A stretch of 48,443 nucleotides of DNA from Williamsia sp. (lineage in GTDB: Bacteria > Bacteroidota > Bacteroidia > Chitinophagales > Chitinophagaceae): contig JADCRZ010000046.1 of NCBI GenBank assembly GCA_015069695.1, forward strand, positions 1 to 48,443. The letters are read 5' to 3'. The position numbers were made by a program, and so were the translations under genes. Within the stretch, counting starts at the first letter, position 1. Each line of letters starts with the position of its first letter. This document shows positions 44,030 through 48,443 of this stretch, in pieces. The notes under the pieces were generated by a model. It made no database searches. It saw only the letters and a list, made by a program, of their open reading frames with translations, and had not been told where the DNA came from.

Positions 44030-44186
44030 AATAATTTATCCGTAAACTGCAAGAGGAATTTTTTGTTAGTAAGAAGCTGCTTAAACCTTTATTTTTATGG
44101 CCATTTTCCGCGCCAGTTTCCATGACCCGGAACTTATTTGGCAGCGGGTAAACGGGCGGAAAAAGATCATTTTTGTAAATATTATA

Positions 44187-44199
44187 CGGCCGCCGGCCG
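44187..44199 (+). promoter_or_regulatory. GC-rich palindrome in the recN leader
   Basis: CGGCCG-C-CGGCCG is a perfect 6-bp inverted repeat around one base and ends 6 bases before the recN ATG, in the position where a ribosome-binding site would sit. It could be an operator or a translation-hindering stem. A loop of one base is too short for RNA, so a DNA site is more likely. Confidence 0.3.
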
Positions 44200-44205
44200 A
44201 TCATT

Positions 44206-45867
44206 ATGCTTCAGCAACTTTACATACAGAACTACGCCATCATTGATGAGATCAGGGTTGAATTTTCCGGTAAGCTCAATATCATAACCGGAGAAACAGG
44301 GGCGGGAAAGTCTATCCTCATTGGCGCGCTGAGTCTGATCCTGGGCGACCGGGCCGATACAGGCGTGCTGCTCAACCGGGATAAAAAATGTTTTGTAGAG
44401 GGTTATTTCAAGGTCAACGGAAAAAAAGAGATCCTCCGGTTTTTGAAGGACAATGATCTTGACATAGAAGACCAGCTGGTCATCAGACGGGAAATTGCTG
44501 CCAGCGGAAAATCGCGGGCTTTTATCAACGACACGCCCGTTAACCTGGGGCAGCTGCAGCAGCTCAGCTCTTCCCTGGTGGATCTGCACCAGCAATTTGA
44601 TACCCTGGAGATGCAGGAAAGCGATTTCCAGCGTGAAGTGGTGGATGCGCTGGCTAACAATACAACAGGGCTGGCCAAGTACCAGACAGTATATAAACAA
44701 CTGCAAGCTGCCAGAAAATCGCTGGCTGCCCTGCAGGAGCAAAAAAGCAGCTTCAACAAAGAATTTGATTACACCCAGTTCCTGCACCAGGAACTGCAGG
44801 ATGCAAATTTCACCCCCAATGAACTGGAAGATGCAGAGGCAGAGATCAAGCTGTTGAGCAATGTAGAAGGGATCAAAGGCGCGCTGTCAAAAGCCCTGTT
44901 CCAGCTCAAGGAAGGCGATGAGCCTGTAGTGCAGCAGCTTAAAACCCTGGTCCACCAGCTGCAATCGTACGCCGATTTTCATCCTGATCTGTCTGCCGTG
45001 GTGCAGCGCCTCCAATCGGCCCAGATCGAGCTGCAGGACATCTCCAATGAAGCTGACAGGATCAACGACCAGATCAATTATGATCCGCAACGCATTGAAG
45101 AAATCAACGAACGGCTCTCGCTGGGCTATAAGCTCCTGAAAAAACATGGGCTCCAAACAACGGATGAACTGCTGGCCCTGAAGAACTCGCTTGAACAAAA
45201 ACTACAAGGCGTATTAAACATTGATGAAGCGCTTCAAAAAGGAGAAAAGGAAGTAGAACAGCTGCAGGCACAGGCTGCGCGCATGGCCGAGGACTTATCA
45301 GCAAGGAGGCAGAAACAAGCCAGGCCGCTGGAAGAAAAGGTGAATGCCCTGCTCCGGCAGGTGGGTATGCCCAATGCCCGGTTGAAAGTAGAGATCAAGC
45401 AATTCAACTCGTTGCAGCCATTCGGAACGGATAACATCGAATTCCTGTTTGATGCCAACCGGAGCAACCAGTTTGCCCCGATCAGAAGGGTGGCCAGCGG
45501 CGGAGAGCTGAGCAGGTTGATGTTGTGCATCAAATCATTGGTTGCCCAGTATGTAGACCTGCCCACCATGATCTTTGATGAGATCGACACAGGTATTTCC
45601 GGTGAGGCTGCCCGCCAGGTCGGCTTTATCATGAAAGACTTAGCTGCCAGCCGCCAGATCATCTGCATCACCCACCAGCCCCAGATGGCCGGCCGTGCAG
45701 ATGCCCACTTTTATGTCTACAAAAAAGCCCAACAAAACACCGTAAAAACCGACATCAAACTGCTCTCCCCCGACGAACGCATCCTCACCATCGCCCAAAT
45801 GCTCAGCGGCGAAAAACCCACCGCCGCCGCCCTGGAGAACGCAAGAGAACTGGTAAACGGAGGATAA
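44206..45867 (+). CDS. recN: DNA repair protein RecN
   Basis: This is an SMC-like ATPase that handles DNA double-strand ends during recombinational repair, 553 residues as usual for RecN. The Walker A motif is GETGAGKS (29-36), preceded by the RecN/SMC entry LYIQNYAIIDEI. A central coiled coil spans about 150-380. The ABC signature is VASGGELSRLML, Walker B is PTMIFDEIDTGISG, and the late ICITHQPQMAG carries the switch His. All parts are intact. The 236 bases upstream hold a terminator and a GC-rich 13-bp palindrome just before the ATG, but no consensus promoter or LexA box that I could recognise. It stands alone, with fabI following on the same strand. Confidence 0.97.
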   Translation: MLQQLYIQNYAIIDEIRVEFSGKLNIITGETGAGKSILIGALSLILGDRADTGVLLNRDKKCFVEGYFKVNGKKEILRFLKDNDLDIEDQLVIRREIAASGKSRAFINDTPVNLGQLQQLSSSLVDLHQQFDTLEMQESDFQREVVDALANNTTGLAKYQTVYKQLQAARKSLAALQEQKSSFNKEFDYTQFLHQELQDANFTPNELEDAEAEIKLLSNVEGIKGALSKALFQLKEGDEPVVQQLKTLVHQLQSYADFHPDLSAVVQRLQSAQIELQDISNEADRINDQINYDPQRIEEINERLSLGYKLLKKHGLQTTDELLALKNSLEQKLQGVLNIDEALQKGEKEVEQLQAQAARMAEDLSARRQKQARPLEEKVNALLRQVGMPNARLKVEIKQFNSLQPFGTDNIEFLFDANRSNQFAPIRRVASGGELSRLMLCIKSLVAQYVDLPTMIFDEIDTGISGEAARQVGFIMKDLAASRQIICITHQPQMAGRADAHFYVYKKAQQNTVKTDIKLLSPDERILTIAQMLSGEKPTAAALENARELVNGG

Positions 45868-46040
45868 GCTGACGCAAGTTTTGCCATCTTCTTTCTTCCT
45901 TACAATTTCTTACTCCCGGCCTTTCAAAAATGGCGTGAAGAAATTTACGGAACGAAGCGTTAAGCAACGAACAGGCCTGGTATTATTCTATAGCCCCATC
46001 CATGCGATGGCTGAAACATATCCCTCCGTATGGATATGGC

Positions 46041-46071
46041 TTGTTCGTTGTAGCATAGTGCAGTAAATTTT
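46041..46071 (+). promoter_or_regulatory. Possible fabI promoter (TTG-N20-TAAATTTT)
   Basis: TTG (46041-46043) and TAAATTTT (46064-46071) are 20 nt apart. The second differs from TAnnTTTG only in its last base. The resulting leader (about 85 nt) would contain the inverted pseudoknot-type repeat. Two small hairpins (CCATC/GATGG and CATATCC/GGATATG) lie upstream. The rest of the recN-fabI gap is otherwise empty. Confidence 0.35.
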
Positions 46072-46086
46072 AGCCATTTTTGAACA

Positions 46087-46132
46087 GCCTTGATTTTTTT
46101 TGGTTCTTTTTTTTATCAAGAAAAAAAAGAAC
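46087..46132 (-). repeat. Pseudoknot-type repeat, copy 3 (inverted)
   Basis: Read on the minus strand: stem 1 left arm GTTCTTTTTTTT (46132-46121), loop CTTGAT (46120-46115), stem 1 right arm AAAAAAAAGAAC (46114-46103), an 8-nt A-rich spacer, then ATCAAGGC (46094-46087). The loop CTTGAT pairs with ATCAAG. This is the same architecture as the two copies at the right edge of the window, with a 12-bp first stem. It lies 31 bases before the fabI ATG, in its probable leader. Confidence 0.8.
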
Positions 46133-46162
46133 AACCCTACTTTTACAATAAAACAACCGCTT

Positions 46163-47008
46163 ATGCCGTACAACCTGTTACAAGGAAAAAAGGGAATCAT
46201 CTTTGGAGCGCTGGATGAAAAATCATTGGCCTGGAAAACAGCCCTGCGCTGTTATGAAGAGGGTGCCCAGCTGGTGCTTACAAATGCGCCTGTTGCACTC
46301 CGCATGGGAGAGATCAACAAGCTCGGAGAAGCTGTGCATGCCCCGGTGATCGGTGCTGATGTAACCAATACAGATGATGTAAAAAAGTTGCTGGAAGAGT
46401 CTATGCGGCATTTTGGCGGACAGATAGATTTTATCCTGCATTCGGTGGGCATGAGCCTCAACGTACGCAAAGGACGGGCTTATACAGAGCTGGACTATGG
46501 CTTCACCCAAAAAACACTCGACATTTCATCGCTTAGCCTGCACCGGCTCCTGCGCACTGCCTGGGATATGGATGCCATCAGCGAATGGGGCAGCGTGGTA
46601 GCCCTGACTTATATTGCTGCGCAACGTGTGTTTCCCGATTACAACGAAATGGCCGATGCCAAAGCCCTGCTGGAAAGCATTGCCCGGAGCTTTGGGTATC
46701 ATTTTGGTGTCAAGAAAAAGGTTCGCATCAACACGGTGTCCCAATCTCCTACGCGTACTACAGCCGGCAGCGGCGTCAAAGGCTTTGATGCTTTTGTAAG
46801 CTATGCGGAGAAGATGAGTCCGTTGGGCAATGCCACTGCCGATCAGTGTGCAGATTATATTGTAACACTTTTCAGTGATCTGACCCGGATGGTGACCATG
46901 CAAAACTTGTTTCACGATGGTGGGTTTTCCTTTACAGGCGTTACCCAGCAGGTAGTGGAGCAAATGATGCAGTCGGAAGTTGGCGGAGAGGAAGTGCAGG
47001 AAGGATAA
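46163..47008 (+). CDS. fabI: Enoyl-[acyl-carrier-protein] reductase (NADH), FabI
   Basis: This enzyme carries out the last reduction of each fatty-acid elongation cycle. The 281-residue protein opens LLQGKKGIIFGALDEKSLAWK, the FabI cofactor loop in its Bacteroidota version (G-A-L-D-x-x-S-x-A-W). The catalytic site matches E. coli FabI spacing: Tyr150, then Tyr160, Met163 and Lys167 in LTYIAAQRVFPDYNEMADAK. The R-x-N-T-x-S-x-S-P-T-x-T-T-A substrate loop follows (188-201). FHDGGFSFTGV near the C-terminus is also typical. The frame is open for 21 codons upstream, but that part is low-complexity and overlaps a repeat, so ATG 46163 is the start. It is a single gene ending in a hairpin. Confidence 0.96.
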   Translation: MPYNLLQGKKGIIFGALDEKSLAWKTALRCYEEGAQLVLTNAPVALRMGEINKLGEAVHAPVIGADVTNTDDVKKLLEESMRHFGGQIDFILHSVGMSLNVRKGRAYTELDYGFTQKTLDISSLSLHRLLRTAWDMDAISEWGSVVALTYIAAQRVFPDYNEMADAKALLESIARSFGYHFGVKKKVRINTVSQSPTRTTAGSGVKGFDAFVSYAEKMSPLGNATADQCADYIVTLFSDLTRMVTMQNLFHDGGFSFTGVTQQVVEQMMQSEVGGEEVQEG

Positions 47009-47022
47009 GACAGCTGTATTTA

Positions 47023-47055
47023 CAACGCCCGGAGCTTATAAAACTTCGGGCGTTG
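47023..47055. terminator. Hairpin after fabI
   Basis: CAACGCCCGGAG (47023-47034) pairs with CTTCGGGCGTTG (47044-47055), 12 positions with one G-T pair, around a 9-nt loop. No tight T-run follows (only GATTTTTG about 10 bases later), so termination strength is uncertain. It lies between convergent fabI and the DUF2795 gene. Confidence 0.6.
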
Positions 47056-47112
47056 CCATGTTGTGATTTTTGAGATAAAGCTGCCTGAAATGGGCGGCGA
47101 AGAAAGACGGTG

Positions 47113-47334
47113 TCAATACTCGTCCTCGTTAAAAAAGAAGTCTTCCTGGGAGGGGTAATCAGGCCATATATCATCTATTCCTTCAAAAATTTCACCTTCT
47201 TCTTCAAGCTCCTGCAGGTTTTCAATCACTTCAATAGGAGCGCCGCTGCGGATGGCATAATCTAGCAGTTCATCTTTCGTCGCGGGCCATGGAGCGTCTT
47301 CCAGGTATGAAGCCAATTCAAGGGACCAAAGCAT
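47113..47334 (-). CDS. DUF2795 domain protein
   Basis: This is a very small acidic protein of 73 residues. The stretch LASYLEDAPWPATKDELLDYAIRSGAP (7-33) followed by VIENLQELEEEGE is the DUF2795 domain, a helix-turn-like fold with the W-P-A-T-K-x-E-L signature. The C-terminus is strongly acidic (IFEGIDDIWPDYP..., ending FFFNEDEY). DUF2795 proteins are found across many bacteria and have no settled function. It has an unusually good Shine-Dalgarno (AAAGGAG, 6 bases before ATG) for Bacteroidota, which normally lack one, and a full consensus promoter about 100 bases upstream. Both suggest high expression. It has its own transcript, divergent from lolD. Confidence 0.85.
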   Translation of the reverse strand: MLWSLELASYLEDAPWPATKDELLDYAIRSGAPIEVIENLQELEEEGEIFEGIDDIWPDYPSQEDFFFNEDEY

Positions 47335-47346
47335 TTTTTACTCCTT
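47335..47346 (-). promoter_or_regulatory. Strong Shine-Dalgarno for the DUF2795 gene
   Basis: On the minus strand AAAGGAG is followed by TAAAAA and ATG. This is notable since most genes in the window show no Shine-Dalgarno-like sequence at this distance. It fixes the start at 47334. Confidence 0.6.
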
Positions 47347-47436
47347 TAATTTGTTTGTAATAATGGTTGTATCTACAATCTTTTGTCGGAAATAGTTTTA
47401 TATTATCCAACTTTATTACCAGACCTTGATTTTTCG

Positions 47437-47467
47437 CAAATGTAACAGTAAAATCCTAATTGCCAAA
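47437..47467 (-). promoter_or_regulatory. Promoter of the DUF2795 gene
   Basis: On the minus strand TTTG (47467-47464) and TACATTTG (47444-47437) are 19 nt apart, an exact Bacteroidota consensus match. Transcription should start near 47430, giving about 95 nt of leader. Confidence 0.75.
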
Positions 47468-47650
47468 TACAAGCCGTTAATTAACAGCCTGCTATCAGAA
47501 CAGCCTGTTCAAGGGCCGTTTCAGGATATTACTTGTTGCAAATATCAGTCCTGTATACAGCAAACATTTCCTATCCGGTCGTGGTTGTAGTTAACGGTAA
47601 AATCGGTAGGTTCGTATTTCATTTTTTATTTTAACGAGAACAAAGGCTGC
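47468..47650. other. Remainder of the DUF2795-lolD divergent gap
   Basis: The full 47335-47650 gap (316 bases) holds the DUF2795 leader and promoter. This part is AT-rich, with a direct repeat ACAGCCTG (twice, 16 bases apart) and a 13-bp palindrome GAACAGCCTGTTC (47498-47510). No plus-strand promoter consensus for lolD was found, and no gene. Confidence 0.45.
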
Positions 47651-48316
47651 ATGTTAAAAGCGAGGGATATTCACAAAACGTATGGCAGTTTGCTGGTGCT
47701 GAAAGGCGTTGATGTAGACATCGGAGAAGGAGAGATTGTAAGCATCGTCGGATCATCCGGGGCAGGTAAAAGCACTTTCCTGCACATACTCGGCACGCTC
47801 GACAAACCTGACAGGGGTACCATTGAACTGAACGGTGTGCCGCTCCATACCCTGCGTGGCAGAAAGCTGGCCGCTTTCCGCAACGCCAACATCGGCTTTG
47901 TATTTCAGTTCCATCACCTGCTTCCGGAATTTACCGCGCTGGAAAATGCCTGCATTCCCGGCTGGATCGCAAACCGGAGCAAGAGTGAAGTGACTGATTA
48001 TGCCACCAGCCTGCTGCGTTCCCTGGGATTGGGAAGCCGGCTCCACAACAAACCCAAAGAACTTTCCGGCGGCGAACAGCAACGCGTTGCCGTAGCAAGG
48101 GCACTGATCAACCAGCCAAAAATCGTTTTCGCTGACGAGCCAACCGGCAACCTCGATTCAGCCAGCGCCCAGGACCTGCACGAGCTGTTCTTCGACCTGC
48201 GCCGCCAGTACAACCAAACCTTTCTCATTGTTACCCACAACAATGACCTGGCCCGCATGAGCGACCGAACCCTGCACATGAAAGATGGCAAAATGCTGAT
48301 GGGGAGTTTGGTGTGA
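47651..48316 (+). CDS. lolD: ABC transporter ATP-binding protein, LolD type
   Basis: This is a 221-residue ABC ATPase that fits the LolD/MacB-like group, which powers release of lipoproteins from the inner membrane by the Lol system. Motifs: Walker A GSSGAGKS (34-41), Q-loop FQFHHLLPEF (85-94, the F-Q-x-H-x-L-L-P pattern is LolD-like), signature LSGGEQQR (138-145), Walker B IVFADEPTGNLD (158-169) and switch His196 (VTHNNDLA). The short C-terminus (MKDGKM) is usual. LolC/E-type permeases are not next to it here; they may lie beyond the window or elsewhere. The stop codon touches directly the first of two tandem pseudoknot-type repeats. MacB-like alternatives cannot be excluded. Confidence 0.88.
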   Translation: MLKARDIHKTYGSLLVLKGVDVDIGEGEIVSIVGSSGAGKSTFLHILGTLDKPDRGTIELNGVPLHTLRGRKLAAFRNANIGFVFQFHHLLPEFTALENACIPGWIANRSKSEVTDYATSLLRSLGLGSRLHNKPKELSGGEQQRVAVARALINQPKIVFADEPTGNLDSASAQDLHELFFDLRRQYNQTFLIVTHNNDLARMSDRTLHMKDGKMLMGSLV

Positions 48317-48443
48317 GACTCCGTCTTCTTTTTGCCTTGATGCAAAAAGAAGCAAAAAAATCAAGGCTGAGCGGGGACTCCGTGTTCTTTTTGCCTTGAC
48401 GCAAAAAGAACCAAAAAAGTCAAGGCTGTTTGAAAGGGGCTAA
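48317..48443 (+). repeat. Tandem pair of pseudoknot-type repeats after lolD (copies 1 and 2)
   Basis: Two units of 59-nt period begin at 48317 and 48376 with GACTCCGT. Copy 1: stem 1 CTTCTTTTTGC/GCAAAAAGAAG (48325-48335/48342-48352), loop CTTGAT (48336-48341) able to pair with ATCAAG inside ATCAAGGC (48360-48367). Copy 2: stem 1 GTTCTTTTTGC/GCAAAAAGAAC (48384-48394/48401-48411), loop CTTGAC (48395-48400) pairing inside GTCAAGGC (48419-48426). The base changes keep both stems paired. The array may continue past the window edge. Confidence 0.9.

Noticed and set aside
45881-46066. A 61-codon plus-strand frame between recN and fabI
   Set aside because: No homology features, poor start context, and it runs over small hairpins and the putative fabI promoter.
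47420-47445. Possible fourth, truncated pseudoknot repeat (GAAAAATCAAGGTCT on the minus strand)
   Set aside because: Only the 3' arm resembles the repeat. No stem 1 or loop partner is present, and it overlaps the DUF2795 promoter.
47498-47510. GAACAGCCTGTTC as a LexA/DinR-type box upstream of lolD
   Set aside because: The classic DinR box has GAAC-N4-GTTC; here the spacing is five. lolD is not a damage gene, so I do not call an SOS site.

Overview
The window looks like chromosomal DNA from a Bacteroidota bacterium, most likely of the Chitinophagaceae/Chitinophagales type (lineage is inference). The signs are a SusC/SusD pair, two giant PKD-repeat proteins with the gliding-type (type B) type IX secretion C-terminus next to a PorP/SprF protein, a Bacteroidota-style FabI, an Oar-like TonB receptor, and promoter matches to the Bacteroidota consensus (TTTG/TTG, about 20 nt, TAnnTTTG). 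I saw no tRNA, rRNA, CRISPR array, prophage or transposase gene.

Layout. 1-2.3 kb: the end of an epimerase-like gene, a membrane-bound LytTR regulator and a small membrane protein. 2.3-7.6 kb (minus): a SusC-SusD-DUF1735 outer-membrane uptake operon. 7.8-11.6 kb: a compact amide-ligase locus, with ATP-grasp, Uma2 nuclease-like and YbdK/GCS2-like genes on minus and a divergent esterase on plus. 11.7-14.9 kb: an Oar-like TonB receptor (minus). 15.1-16.3 kb: ribBA. A 141-bp imperfect palindrome then separates ribBA from a minus-strand run of gcvT, an SRPBCC protein, comB and a TamB-like giant (16.4-23.9 kb). 24.1-26.8 kb: a padR-pspC operon with a recognisable promoter and a candidate operator.

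27.1-37.4 kb holds the cell-surface machinery: two tandem paralogous 15-PKD-domain proteins and PorP/SprF, packed with 6-nt and 0-nt gaps. Upstream on the same strand are a small lipoprotein and an M32 carboxypeptidase. From 39.6 kb the plus strand carries an MG2/plug-domain protein, nif3-family and zinc-ribbon genes, recN and fabI. A small minus-strand DUF2795 gene and a LolD-type ABC ATPase close the window.

The most unusual structure is a short repeat seen three times: twice in tandem right after lolD at the 3' edge, and once inverted just upstream of fabI. Each copy can fold as an H-type pseudoknot, and the copies differ by compensatory changes in both stems. The second item of interest is the ATP-grasp/Uma2/YbdK/esterase locus, which looks like a small peptide- or amide-forming system with an unknown product.
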